Shown piece by piece: positions 26,365 through 35,121 of a stretch of DNA of 64,000 nucleotides; positions within the stretch are counted from its first letter, which is position 1; each line of letters starts with the position of its first letter. Source of the stretch: Haliea sp040221975 (GTDB taxonomy: Bacteria > Pseudomonadota > Gammaproteobacteria > Pseudomonadales > Halieaceae). The position numbers were made by a program, and so were the translations under genes. The notes under the pieces are model-generated. The model worked only from the letters and a program-made list of their open reading frames with translations, made no database searches and was not told the DNA's origin. The stretch spans positions 62,001-126,000 of the forward strand of contig JAVJWR010000027.1 in the NCBI GenBank assembly GCA_040221975.1, in the 5' to 3' direction.

Positions 26365-27966
26365 TTACTCCGCGAGCGGGATACCTGCTGCCTCAAGTAC
26401 CCGCTGCATGGGAGCGAGTTGTTGCCGGTAACGCTGCCAGCGGCCAATAGAACGCGTGTGGGCAGGCTCCCGCACCTGTACCGCGCTGGCGGTGGTCACC
26501 GCACTGTTCTGCTGGTGGAAGGCGAGACAGGCATTCTCCCAGGGCAACTGCAGGTACTCGAGCAGGGCGCGGGCGTTGGGTTCGAGCGCACGTGCGGTGT
26601 CTTCGTAGCAGATGTCAAAGATGCGTCCCGGGAAGCGCTCGCGCCACAGCGCCATGAGGCGGCGGTAGCGTACGTGGTGGCGTGCCATCTCGCCCTGCTC
26701 GTAGGAATGCAGGTAGGCGTCGGCGAACAGTTGCTTGAAGCTGGCGAAACAGGCATCCATCGGGTTGCGTACCAGATGCACGATTTTCGCATTCGGCAAC
26801 GCTGCCAGGATCAGCGGAATCAGCAGGTAGTTCTGCGGCAGTTTGTCGACGAAACGGGGCGTACTGCCGCGCATGCGGCTGCTGGTCTGCAGGTACAGGT
26901 TGCCCACCTGGCGCGGGTCCAGCTCCTGTGTGCTGTGGAACAATTCGGCGGAAAACCGCCGCGGATCCTGGTAGTTGGCCAGTCGGCGCAGGGCCAGGCC
27001 AAACTGCTGCAGCTCGCCGGCGGAGTGCACCTCGGAGTGGCTGCTGATGATCCGCTCCACCAGCGTGGTACCGGTGCGGGGCTGGCCCAGCACGAATATG
27101 GGCGAGGGGTCCGGGTTGCCGGGCTTCTGCTCCGCCAGCCACGCGGGCGTATACAGTTCGGCCAGCGCGTTGAACATCGCTTCCTCGGCCACTTCGTCGT
27201 AGTCCACCGTGGCCCGCCGGGCGGCGGCGCCGGCACTGAAGGCCGTAAAGGCAGCATCCCACTGTTGCAGGTCTTCCCGTTCCTTGCCGATGGCGTAGAG
27301 ATAGAACGCGCGCGCCCGCGGATTGTTGCGATGCCGCTCCAGCAATGTCTGCATGATCTCTATGTGGTTTTCATCGCGCGCCTTGGCCGAGCTGGCCAGG
27401 GCCCAGTGGGCCTGCGGACTGTCCGGCTGCAGGCGGATGATGTCGCGGAAGATGCTGTCGGCCCTGTCCGTGTCGCCGTGGTACACGAGGTTGTTGGCGA
27501 GGTTGAGCATGAACGGCGGGTGGCCGGGCTGGCGGGTGTTGGCGCGAGCGAAAAACGCCTGGGCGGCGCCGTGCTCGCCCATCAACGACAGGGTGGTGGC
27601 GATCAGGTCCAGCACGATCGGGTCATCCGGCTGGATACGACGGGTTTCCCGCAGGGCCGCATCCGCCAGGTTGACCTGGCCCTCGCTCATGTACAGGCGC
27701 GCCAGCTGGGCCCAGGCCGCAGCGTGGTCCCGCTCCAGCTTCACCACTGACTGGAAGGCGCTGAAAGCGGTGCGCCGATCCCTGGCCTCGAGGGCGACCA
27801 GGCCCACCAGGAAATGCGCGGGAACCAGGTCCGGCTGATGCTCCAGCGCCTGCTGGCAGCAGAGCCCGGCGGTTTCGGTGTCACCCCGCCCGAGGGCCGT
27901 GAATCCTCGCTGCAACAGGGCTTGCTGCCGCGAATCCGCCGGCTGCGAGGGTCCCGCCCCGGTCAT
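26365..27966 (-). CDS. TPR-repeat sulfotransferase
   Basis: The 533-residue product has about six tetratricopeptide-like repeats in residues 15-245, then a sulfotransferase domain. The 5'-phosphosulfate loop is PIFVLGQPRTGTTLVERIIS (289-308) and the 3'-phosphate motif is KIVHLVRNPMDACFASFKQL (394-413). It would transfer sulfate from PAPS; the TPR part may bind a protein substrate. No signal peptide is seen, so it acts in the cytoplasm. Its ATG overlaps the stop of the LuxR regulator by four bases. It precedes a TonB receptor, a pairing that suggests shared use. Confidence 0.88.
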   Translation of the reverse strand: MTGAGPSQPADSRQQALLQRGFTALGRGDTETAGLCCQQALEHQPDLVPAHFLVGLVALEARDRRTAFSAFQSVVKLERDHAAAWAQLARLYMSEGQVNLADAALRETRRIQPDDPIVLDLIATTLSLMGEHGAAQAFFARANTRQPGHPPFMLNLANNLVYHGDTDRADSIFRDIIRLQPDSPQAHWALASSAKARDENHIEIMQTLLERHRNNPRARAFYLYAIGKEREDLQQWDAAFTAFSAGAAARRATVDYDEVAEEAMFNALAELYTPAWLAEQKPGNPDPSPIFVLGQPRTGTTLVERIISSHSEVHSAGELQQFGLALRRLANYQDPRRFSAELFHSTQELDPRQVGNLYLQTSSRMRGSTPRFVDKLPQNYLLIPLILAALPNAKIVHLVRNPMDACFASFKQLFADAYLHSYEQGEMARHHVRYRRLMALWRERFPGRIFDICYEDTARALEPNARALLEYLQLPWENACLAFHQQNSAVTTASAVQVREPAHTRSIGRWQRYRQQLAPMQRVLEAAGIPLAE

Positions 27967-28820
27967 GTTGCCGCCTGCGCCTGCGGTGGTTGCAGGTAGG
28001 CGATCAGGGTATCGCCCCCGGCGTAGTTGCCGGCACTCATGAGCGAATCCAGGAACAGGTAGAACAGCTCTGCCTGGGAGCTGACCTCAAGCTTGGCGTA
28101 GGCGTGCTTGCGGTGCAGTTTTACAGTCTCGACCGATATCGACAGCTTCTCCGCCAGGGTCCTGGTGCTGTGGCCGTGCAACACCATGTTGATCACCTGG
28201 GCTTCGCGCTCGGTCAGCAGGCTGCTGCCGAACTCGTTGAGCGCGGTGTTGAGCTGTTCGCGCAGGTTCACCGCGCTTGCCTGGCCCGATGAGGAGACAG
28301 GACGCGTATGCCAGTGTTGCTGGCACAGCACTTCGATGACGGGGCTGACGGCCGCCAGCGCCGCCACCTGTTGCCGGGTGAAGCGGCTCCTGGCACCGGT
28401 ACGGCCGAGCGCAATGTTGATGAATCCGGTAGTGCCGTTGGGCAGCAGGAAGCCACACTCGTCCTGGTAGCCGCAATTCCGGTACCACGCCTTGTAGTAC
28501 TCGCTGTCGCGAAAGCCCGTGGGTGCCAGGTCGCGGAGCAGGAAGACGCCGAAGCGGCGATCGCGGCTGGCGGCCTGGTAGAAGGGGTCCAGCACGAAGG
28601 CGCCGGCGACAAAGACGTCCAGGGTAGAGCGGCCGAGACCGGCCGGGACCTCGAAATACTCGACCACCGGCAGGTCAGTATCTGGATAGACCAGCACCGT
28701 GGCATCGTCGATGGGCACCAGGCTTTTCAGTGTTGCCACCAGCTGGTGGGCGAAGTCCGCATGGCCCACCCGGCTTATCAGGCGCGCGAGCTGTTCATTG
28801 TAGCTGGTCGTGGTCGGCAT
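27963..28820 (-). CDS. LuxR-family transcriptional regulator
   Basis: The 285-residue product has a C-terminal LuxR helix-turn-helix (LLTEREAQVINMVLHGHSTR then LAEKLSISVETVKLHRKHAYAKL, about residues 200-245). The N-terminal region of about 180 residues resembles a GAF/PAS-like sensor (DDATVLVYPDTDLPVVEYFE) and not an acyl-homoserine-lactone domain of the LuxR type. It is the first gene of a three-gene same-strand set with the sulfotransferase and TonB receptor and probably controls them. Confidence 0.85.
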   Translation of the reverse strand: MPTTTSYNEQLARLISRVGHADFAHQLVATLKSLVPIDDATVLVYPDTDLPVVEYFEVPAGLGRSTLDVFVAGAFVLDPFYQAASRDRRFGVFLLRDLAPTGFRDSEYYKAWYRNCGYQDECGFLLPNGTTGFINIALGRTGARSRFTRQQVAALAAVSPVIEVLCQQHWHTRPVSSSGQASAVNLREQLNTALNEFGSSLLTEREAQVINMVLHGHSTRTLAEKLSISVETVKLHRKHAYAKLEVSSQAELFYLFLDSLMSAGNYAGGDTLIAYLQPPQAQAAT

Positions 28821-28859
28821 GGAATGGTGTCGATGACTCTTGTCCAGGTTTATTCCGCA

Positions 28860-29735
28860 TCATACCTGCAAAGCCGCCCAATCCAGAAATGCCTGGTTGG
28901 CAAGCGAGATGGAACGCTGCCGGCGCCGGGCCAGCAGCAGCCGGATTCGCGGCTGTTCGGCGAACGGTACGGCGACCACACCGGGCTCCTGTTGCGCCAG
29001 CATGGCGAGACCAATGGTGGTGCCCAGGCCCTGCTTGACCATGCGGATCAGCAGCGGCAGGAAGTTGCTCTGCAGGCGCAGGTCGGGGCTGACGCCGTGG
29101 CTGGCGCACAGTTCATCCAGCCGCTTGCGGATGAAGTAGCCGCTCTCGTACACCACCATGGGCGAATCCTGCAGCTCGGCCACCGGCACGGCACTGCGCC
29201 CGGCCCAGGGGTGATCCTCGGCCATGCACAGGACGATCTCCTCATCGACCAGGGGCGCGGTGGTGAAGTCGCCGACGGCATCCTCGCTGGCACCGCTGAT
29301 GACACCGAGCTCGATCTCATCGTCCAGCAGCCACTGGCGGATGCGGTCGGTACCGGCCTGGGTCACCACGGTGCGCAGCTGCGGGTGCAGCACCAGGAAC
29401 CGGCCCAGCAAATCCGGCAGGTAGTAGGTCGCCAGCATGGAAGGGCAGGCGATGGCCAGCTCCCCCTGCAGCAGGCCGCGCAGGGCGCCGCCGGTCGCCT
29501 TCAGGCTCGCCACCTGCTCGAGAATGGCAACCGCCTGCTGCAGCAGGGTGCGCCCTTCCGCAGTCAGGGTAATGCGCCGTCCGCCGCGGTCGAACAGTAC
29601 CAGGCCGAGCTCTTCCTCGAGCTTGCGCACCGCGATGCTGACCGCCGGCTGGGCCATGTGCAGCTGCTCCGCGGCCCGGCTGAAGCTGCCCTGGGCCGCC
29701 ACTGCGCGAAAAATATCCAGCTTTCTCAAGTCCAT
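28860..29735 (-). CDS. gcdR: LysR-family regulator of glutarate catabolism
   Basis: The 291-residue LysR protein has an N-terminal winged helix (MDLRKLDIFRAVAAQGSFSR, AAEQLHMAQPAVSIAVRKLE) and a periplasmic-binding-like effector domain. It is divergent from gcdH-gcdG, the same arrangement as gcdR-gcdHG of Pseudomonas, where the regulator activates glutarate use. The symbol rests on that arrangement. The 100-base gap holds a T-N11-A inverted repeat next to its own start codon, which fits autoregulation. Confidence 0.75.
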   Translation of the reverse strand: MDLRKLDIFRAVAAQGSFSRAAEQLHMAQPAVSIAVRKLEEELGLVLFDRGGRRITLTAEGRTLLQQAVAILEQVASLKATGGALRGLLQGELAIACPSMLATYYLPDLLGRFLVLHPQLRTVVTQAGTDRIRQWLLDDEIELGVISGASEDAVGDFTTAPLVDEEIVLCMAEDHPWAGRSAVPVAELQDSPMVVYESGYFIRKRLDELCASHGVSPDLRLQSNFLPLLIRMVKQGLGTTIGLAMLAQQEPGVVAVPFAEQPRIRLLLARRRQRSISLANQAFLDWAALQV

Positions 29736-29739
29736 TTGA

Positions 29740-29754
29740 TATATTTAGCATATA
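29740..29754. promoter_or_regulatory. T-N11-A LysR-type operator between gcdR and gcdH
   Basis: TATAT-TTAGC-ATATA is a perfect 5-bp inverted repeat with a T-N11-A pattern, 5 bases upstream of the gcdR start codon, in an AT-rich patch (29736-29787) that stands out against the GC-rich surroundings. A second AT element (CATATATTTTATAAATG) follows at 29769-29785 and may contain the gcdH -10 region. Confidence 0.55.
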
Positions 29755-29835
29755 CAAGTCATAGAAAACATATATTTTATAAATGAACAATGTCCTGTTA
29801 GGGTGGTGGCTGCAGATGACTCTGGAGTGAATCCC

Positions 29836-31020
29836 ATGGCACAGAACAAGCAGTGGCAACGTCTCGACTGGCAGGACCCGTTCCTGCTGGAGCAGCAACT
29901 GACCGACGAACAGCGCATGGTGCGCGACAGCGCCCGGCACTACGCCCAGGGGCAACTGGCGCCCCGGGTGCGGGATGCCTTTCGCGCCGAGGAGACCGAT
30001 GTTGCCATCTTCCGCGAAATGGGCGAGCTGGGCCTGCTGGGCAGCACCATCGACGGCTACGGGTGCCCCGGGGTGGACTACATCAGCTATGGGCTGGTCG
30101 CCCGCGAGGTGGAGCGGGTGGACTCCGGTTACCGCTCAATGATGAGCGTGCAGTCATCCCTGGTCATGTATCCCATCCACGCCTACGGTACCGAAGCGCA
30201 GCGGGAGAAATACCTGCCCAGGCTGGCCACCGGGGAGTGGATAGGCTGCTTCGGCCTGACCGAGCCCGACCACGGCTCCGACCCCGGCTCCATGATCACC
30301 CGCGCCCGCAGTGTCGATGGCGGCTACCGGCTCAGCGGCGCCAAGATGTGGATCACCAACAGCCCCATTGCCGATGTGTTCGTGGTCTGGGCCAAGACCG
30401 ACGACGGCAAGATCCGCGGCTTCATCCTGGAGCAGGGCATGGCGGGCCTGAGTGCGCCGAAGATCGAGGGCAAGCTGGCCCTGCGGGCCTCGGTCACCGG
30501 GCAGATCGTCATGGAAGATGTCTTTGTGGGTGAAGAACAGCTGCTGCCCAATGTGGAGGGCCTGAAAGGTCCCTTCGGCTGCCTCAACAATGCCCGCTAC
30601 GGTATTGCCTGGGGCGCCCTGGGTGCCGCCGAGAGCTGCTGGTTTGCCGCCCGCGATTACACCATGGAGCGCACCCAGTTCGGCCGCCCGCTGGCCGCCA
30701 ACCAGCTGGTCCAGCTCAAGCTGGCGGACATGCAGACCGAAATCAGCCTGGCCCTGCAGGGCTGTCATCGCGCCGGTGAGCTGATGGATGCCGGCCAGAT
30801 TGCACCGGAGCTGATTTCCCTGATCAAGCGCAATTCCTGCGGCAAGGCCCTGCACGTCGCTCGCCAGGCCCGCGACATGCTGGGCGGCAACGGTATCTCC
30901 GACGAGTACCCGGTGATGCGGCACATGGTGAACCTGGAGGTGGTCAACACCTATGAGGGCACGCACGATGTGCACGCCCTGATCCTGGGTCGCACGCAGA
31001 CGGACATTCCGGCCTTCTAG
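29836..31020 (+). CDS. gcdH: Glutaryl-CoA dehydrogenase
   Basis: The 394-residue acyl-CoA dehydrogenase has the FAD-binding motif GCFGLTEPDHGSDP, WITNSPIADVFVVWAKTDDG, and LGGNGISDEYPVMRHMVNLE followed by the catalytic-Glu region TYEGTHDVHALILGR, all as in GcdH. It oxidises and decarboxylates glutaryl-CoA to crotonyl-CoA in lysine and glutarate degradation, passing electrons to ETF. GGAG lies about eight bases before the ATG at 29836. The CoA-transferase gene starts one base after its stop. Confidence 0.92.
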   Translation: MAQNKQWQRLDWQDPFLLEQQLTDEQRMVRDSARHYAQGQLAPRVRDAFRAEETDVAIFREMGELGLLGSTIDGYGCPGVDYISYGLVAREVERVDSGYRSMMSVQSSLVMYPIHAYGTEAQREKYLPRLATGEWIGCFGLTEPDHGSDPGSMITRARSVDGGYRLSGAKMWITNSPIADVFVVWAKTDDGKIRGFILEQGMAGLSAPKIEGKLALRASVTGQIVMEDVFVGEEQLLPNVEGLKGPFGCLNNARYGIAWGALGAAESCWFAARDYTMERTQFGRPLAANQLVQLKLADMQTEISLALQGCHRAGELMDAGQIAPELISLIKRNSCGKALHVARQARDMLGGNGISDEYPVMRHMVNLEVVNTYEGTHDVHALILGRTQTDIPAF

Positions 31021-31021
31021 C

Positions 31022-32215
31022 ATGGGCGCCCTGTCCCACATCCGGGTGCTGGACCTGTCGCGAGTGCTGGCCGGCCCCTGGGCCACCCAGATCCTGGCGG
31101 ATCTCGGTGCCGAGGTGATCAAGGCCGAGCGCCCGGATGGCGGCGATGACACCCGGGCCTGGGGACCGCCCTTCATGGCGGATGCGGACGGCGAGCCGAC
31201 CGCGGAGTCTGCCTACTTTCTCTGCACCAATCGCGGCAAGCAGTCGCTCTGCCTGGACATCAAATCCACCGAGGGTCAGGCAACCCTGCGCGCCCTGGCC
31301 GCGCAGTGCGATGTCGTGGTGGAGAATTTCAAGGTCGGCGATGCCGCTCGCCATGGCCTGGATTACGCCAGTCTGTCGGCATTGAACCCGGGATTGGTAT
31401 ACTGCTCCATTACCGGTTTTGGCCAGACCGGACCACTGCGCGAGCGACCCGGTTACGACTTCCTGGTACAGGCCATGGGTGGCCTGATGAGCGTCACCGG
31501 CCAGCCCGACGGCAGCCCGGGTGCGGAGCCGATGAAGGTGGGGGTGGCACTCACGGATATCATGACCGGGCTCTACGCCACTATCGGCATCCTCGCGGCG
31601 CTGGCCGAACGCGACCGCTCCGGGCTGGGCCAGCAGGTCGACCTGGCACTGCTGGACGTGACTGCGGCAACCCTGGCCAACCAGGCCAGCAATTACCTGG
31701 TCGGTGGCATTAATCCCGGCCGTCTCGGCAATGCCCACCCGAACATCGTGCCTTACCAGAGCTTCGTCGCCCGCGATGGTCATCTGGTAGTGGCAGTGGG
31801 CAACGATGCCCAGTTCCGGCGGTTTGTCGCAGTGCTGGAATGCCCGGAGCTGGCGGATGATCCCCGCTTTCTGAACAATCGCCTGCGGGTCCAGCACCGG
31901 GAGCAACTCATTCCGCTGTTGCAGGCGTGCATGCTCAGGCGGGATAAATCCGACTGGCTGCAGCGCCTGGAGGCGGCGAGTGTTCCGGCCGGCCCGATCA
32001 ACAGCGTGGCGGAGGTGTTCAACGAGCCCCAGATCCTGGCGCGGGACATGCGCGTGAACGTGCCCCACCCGCTGAATCCTGATCTGGAGCTGGTGGGCAA
32101 CCCGATCAAGCTGTCGCGCACGCCAGTCACCTATGGCGCGGCACCGCCGACCCTGGGGCAGGATACCGCAGAGCTGCTGGCACGGGCGGGCAGGTTCAAC
32201 GCAGGGGAAAGTTGA
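31022..32215 (+). CDS. gcdG: CaiB/BaiF CoA-transferase, glutarate CoA-transferase-like
   Basis: The 397-residue class III CoA-transferase has the N-terminal LDLSRVLAGPWATQILADLG, the catalytic Asp in VGVALTDIMTGLYATIGILA (about residue 180), and QQVDLALLDVTAATLANQAS. Directly behind gcdH and under a divergent LysR gene, it most likely activates glutarate with CoA from succinyl-CoA (GcdG). The symbol comes from context; the family has many substrates. The 3' end overlaps the convergent PagL-like remnant by 20 bases. Confidence 0.82.
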   Translation: MGALSHIRVLDLSRVLAGPWATQILADLGAEVIKAERPDGGDDTRAWGPPFMADADGEPTAESAYFLCTNRGKQSLCLDIKSTEGQATLRALAAQCDVVVENFKVGDAARHGLDYASLSALNPGLVYCSITGFGQTGPLRERPGYDFLVQAMGGLMSVTGQPDGSPGAEPMKVGVALTDIMTGLYATIGILAALAERDRSGLGQQVDLALLDVTAATLANQASNYLVGGINPGRLGNAHPNIVPYQSFVARDGHLVVAVGNDAQFRRFVAVLECPELADDPRFLNNRLRVQHREQLIPLLQACMLRRDKSDWLQRLEAASVPAGPINSVAEVFNEPQILARDMRVNVPHPLNPDLELVGNPIKLSRTPVTYGAAPPTLGQDTAELLARAGRFNAGES

Positions 32216-32471
32216 CCGAGATTACGATCTCCTCGTTACCCGGGTTCTCGTCACCGAGACTGGCGTTGGAAAGGTGGTACAGGGCCAGCCCGAGGCGGAC
32301 CTCGCTGGAGAAGCGATACTCAAGACCATAGCGGCCGCGGTTGTCCAGTGCGCGATCAATGCCCACCTGACCGGCGGACAGGTTGAGTCGTGCTTCGGCC
32401 ACGGTGATGGGGCTGGCGAGCAGAAGCAGTGTGGCGCTGACCTGCGCAGCGTAGCGGCATTGGCGTCGCAT
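32196..32471 (-). pseudogene. Internally deleted PagL-like lipid A deacylase (acyloxyacyl hydrolase)
   Basis: A 91-codon frame starts with a signal peptide (MRRQCRYAAQVSATLLLLAS ... AEA), continues with a first strand LNLSAGQVGIDRALDNRGRYGLEYRF, and jumps to the C-terminal strands RLGLALYHLSNASLGDENPG then NEEIVISVNFPL. The ends match PagL/acyloxyacyl hydrolases (about 150-170 residues), including the catalytic His, Ser (HLSNA) and Glu, but the middle strands of the eight-stranded barrel are missing with the frame kept. The product could not form the usual barrel, so it is probably a pseudogene made by an in-frame deletion. Confidence 0.6.
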
Positions 32472-32617
32472 ACGGGGGCCTCGCTCAGGCATTACGGACA
32501 AATGATGGCCGATAGACCGTGAATGCTCAAGGCGCCGGGAATCCGGGTCTGGCGCCGCTTGAGATTCACTCACTATCCGGGCATTCTGCCGGGACGAAGG
32601 GGTGAGCGGAGCGGCTG

Positions 32618-33865
32618 ATGGGTGCAACTGTGGCAGTGGTCGGCAGCGGCATGGCGGGACTCGCCGCGGCCCATGGTTGTCGCAAGGCGGGCTTTGACGT
32701 CACCCTGTTTGAAGCCCGCCCGGGCCACGGCATGGATGCCCATGCCATGGCCGTGCAGGGGGGCAATGTCGACCTGCCGTTGCGGGTCATGAGTCCACGC
32801 AACTGGCACAGCGTGCTGGCGCTTGCGGCGGAGGTGGGGGTGGGTACATTCCCGGTTGCCACCTATGCCTCCTGCAGCTGGACCGACCGCCAGACCTGGT
32901 TTCGCAGCGGCCGCATGCCGGTGACCGGTTGGCCCTGGGTGGGCTCCTGGCGTTATCTCAACCACCGCTCCCTGCGCCTGGCGCGGGGCCTCTGGCAGCT
33001 GCGTCGCGCCAGCGCCGGGCTGGCGGCTGGGGACGCCAGCTTCACCCTGGCGGATTTTCTGCAGCAACAGTCTTTTGACCCCCTGTTCTGGCGCGGCCTG
33101 GTGCTGCCCCTGCTCACCACCATTTGTACCTGCGACGAAGCACAGCTGCTGACCTGGCCCGCCCCCCAGCTGCTGTCGCTGCTGGATGAGATTCTCCACG
33201 GCGGCGGCCTGGTGCGGCTGCAGGGTGGCAGCTCGGCACTGGTGGCGGCGCTTGCAGCTGCCATACCGGCCTTTACCGGCAGCCCGGTACAGCGGCTGGC
33301 GGCGCGGGAAGACGGGGTTCTGGTGCACAATGCCCGTGGCGAAGGCGGACAGTTTGATCGGGTTATTTTGGCAGTGCAGGCCAATCAGCTCGATTTTCTC
33401 GAGGGCGAGCAGTTCCAGCGGGAGCGGCAGGTACTGGACCAGGTGCGATTCGGCAGCGGCGAGCTCTGGCTGCATCGGGACCAGCGCTTTCTGCCGCGCC
33501 GGACCGCTGACTGGAGTGCGCTCAATTTCCAGACTGACCCTGAACTTGCACGGGTCATGTTCACGGTGCTGGTCAATGCCGTGGAACCGACGCTGGCGGC
33601 AGCGGAGCCGGTGCTGCAGACCTGGAACCCCCTGTATGAACCGGACCCGGAAACCGTACTGGCCCGGGTGCCGCTGCAGCGGGCGGTGGTCCACACCGGT
33701 ACCGCCGAGATCCACAGCACCCTCGTCGGGTGGCATGCGGAACCGGATCGCCGCGTCTTCTACAGTGGCTCCTGGGCCTACCCCGGAGTGCCGCTGCTGG
33801 AGTCCGCAGTGCGCTCCGCGCAGGCGGTAGTGGCACGTGTGCAACAACTGCAGGTGCGGGTATAG
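32618..33865 (+). CDS. FAD-dependent amine-oxidase-like oxidoreductase
   Basis: The 415-residue cytoplasmic product has the dinucleotide-binding start VAVVGSGMAGLAAAHGCRKA with the acidic strand end LFEARPGHGMDAHAMAV, and a C-terminal FYSGSWAYPGVPLLESAVRS FAD-binding segment, as in phytoene-desaturase/amine-oxidase-like proteins. The substrate is unknown. It overlaps upstream non-coding sequence only, and an alpha/beta hydrolase gene follows 58 bases on. Similar proteins are often linked to DUF1365, cyclopropane synthase and DUF2878 genes. Confidence 0.82.
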   Translation: MGATVAVVGSGMAGLAAAHGCRKAGFDVTLFEARPGHGMDAHAMAVQGGNVDLPLRVMSPRNWHSVLALAAEVGVGTFPVATYASCSWTDRQTWFRSGRMPVTGWPWVGSWRYLNHRSLRLARGLWQLRRASAGLAAGDASFTLADFLQQQSFDPLFWRGLVLPLLTTICTCDEAQLLTWPAPQLLSLLDEILHGGGLVRLQGGSSALVAALAAAIPAFTGSPVQRLAAREDGVLVHNARGEGGQFDRVILAVQANQLDFLEGEQFQRERQVLDQVRFGSGELWLHRDQRFLPRRTADWSALNFQTDPELARVMFTVLVNAVEPTLAAAEPVLQTWNPLYEPDPETVLARVPLQRAVVHTGTAEIHSTLVGWHAEPDRRVFYSGSWAYPGVPLLESAVRSAQAVVARVQQLQVRV

Positions 33866-33923
33866 TGGCGGGCGCGTCACCTGATCGGCAATAATCGCTG
33901 TTTCCTGGCAATGGTGGGTACGG

Positions 33924-35072
33924 ATGAAGACTTTTCTCAAGATCGTGCTGATACTGGCAGCCATTGTTGGCGTGGGCGTACTGGTGCTGGTCAATGGCAA
34001 GCAGCCGGAACCGTTCCCGCCCGGCTCGGAAAGTGCGTCCCGCCTGCAGATGGGGCCGCTGGAGGTGGTGCGCCTGGATCATGAGTTCCTCGACCCCACC
34101 CGTCCAACTGCCGCCAATGGTGACTATGCGGGTAGCGAGCAGCGGCGCCTGGAGTCCACTGTGTGGTATCCGCAAGACCGGGAGTACGGCCCCTATCCAC
34201 TGTTGGTATACAGCCACGGGTACTCCTCGTCACGCCGGGAAGGGGCGTATCTGAACAGCCACCTGGCCAGTCTTGGCTACGTGGTGGTGGCCGCGGACTT
34301 TCCCCTGACCAACATGCGTGCGCCCGGTGGTCCGCAGGTAAAGGATGTGGTCAACCAGCCGGCGGACGTCAGCTTCCTGATCGACAGCCTGCTGCAGCTG
34401 TCGGCGGATGTCGACCACAGCCTGTACCGGCAAATCGATCCGGAGCGCATTGGCGCCCTGGGCCTGTCTCTGGGTGGCCTGACCACTACGCTGGCGGGCT
34501 TTCACCCGGAGCTGCGCGATCCCCGGATCCGGGCCGCGATCTCGATTGCGGGCCCCACGTTTGTTTTCACCCCGGTTTTTTATCGCCACCACAGCCTGCC
34601 TTTCCTGATGCTGGCCGGGGACATCGATGCGCTGGTGCCTTATGCGGCCAATGCCGCGCCGGTACCCGGGCAGGTACCCGGGGGCGAGCTGGTCACCCTG
34701 CGCGCCGGGTCCCATACCGGCTTTGCCGGGCCGGCCGCGGTGATGCGCTGGCTGCACAACCCGGATGTTGTCGGCTGCTGGATAGTCCAGCGCAATGCCG
34801 GCGACGTCATGGAGGAGCCCTGGTTCGACCTCATCGGCCCCCCTGAAATGGGGCTGGATTACGCGGCGGAGCCCGATCTGTGTACGCTGGATCCCCTGCC
34901 GGCAGCCATGAATACCCTGCGTCAGCAGATGATTACCCGGGTGGTGGTCAGCAGTTTCTTTGAGCGCCAGTTTTCGCTATCGGCGCCGGCGCGGGCAGCT
35001 GCGGCCAGATATTTGCGTCAGGTACTGCCGGCAGAGCTCGACGATGTGACCTATACCCCGCCTGCGGGTTGA
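33924..35072 (+). CDS. Membrane-anchored alpha/beta hydrolase (dienelactone/PAF-hydrolase-like)
   Basis: The 382-residue product has an N-terminal uncleaved anchor (residues 4-24). The hydrolase core includes PLLVYSHGYSSSRREGAYLN (oxyanion region), the nucleophile in GALGLSLGGLTT (Ser182), DIDALVPY for the acid, and the catalytic His in RAGSHTGFAG (about 260). It would act on an ester or amide in the periplasm. The platelet-activating-factor acetylhydrolase group is the nearest I recognise, but the substrate is unknown. Confidence 0.8.
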   Translation: MKTFLKIVLILAAIVGVGVLVLVNGKQPEPFPPGSESASRLQMGPLEVVRLDHEFLDPTRPTAANGDYAGSEQRRLESTVWYPQDREYGPYPLLVYSHGYSSSRREGAYLNSHLASLGYVVVAADFPLTNMRAPGGPQVKDVVNQPADVSFLIDSLLQLSADVDHSLYRQIDPERIGALGLSLGGLTTTLAGFHPELRDPRIRAAISIAGPTFVFTPVFYRHHSLPFLMLAGDIDALVPYAANAAPVPGQVPGGELVTLRAGSHTGFAGPAAVMRWLHNPDVVGCWIVQRNAGDVMEEPWFDLIGPPEMGLDYAAEPDLCTLDPLPAAMNTLRQQMITRVVVSSFFERQFSLSAPARAAAARYLRQVLPAELDDVTYTPPAG

Positions 35073-35121
35073 GTTGTACTGGCGCGGTCGGGTACCGGAA
35101 CCCGAGGCCGGGCAAATCGTA

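Noticed and set aside
26190..26447. Upstream extension of the TonB receptor frame
   Set aside because: It covers the promoter and the end of the sulfotransferase gene; the signal peptide follows the ATG at 26189.
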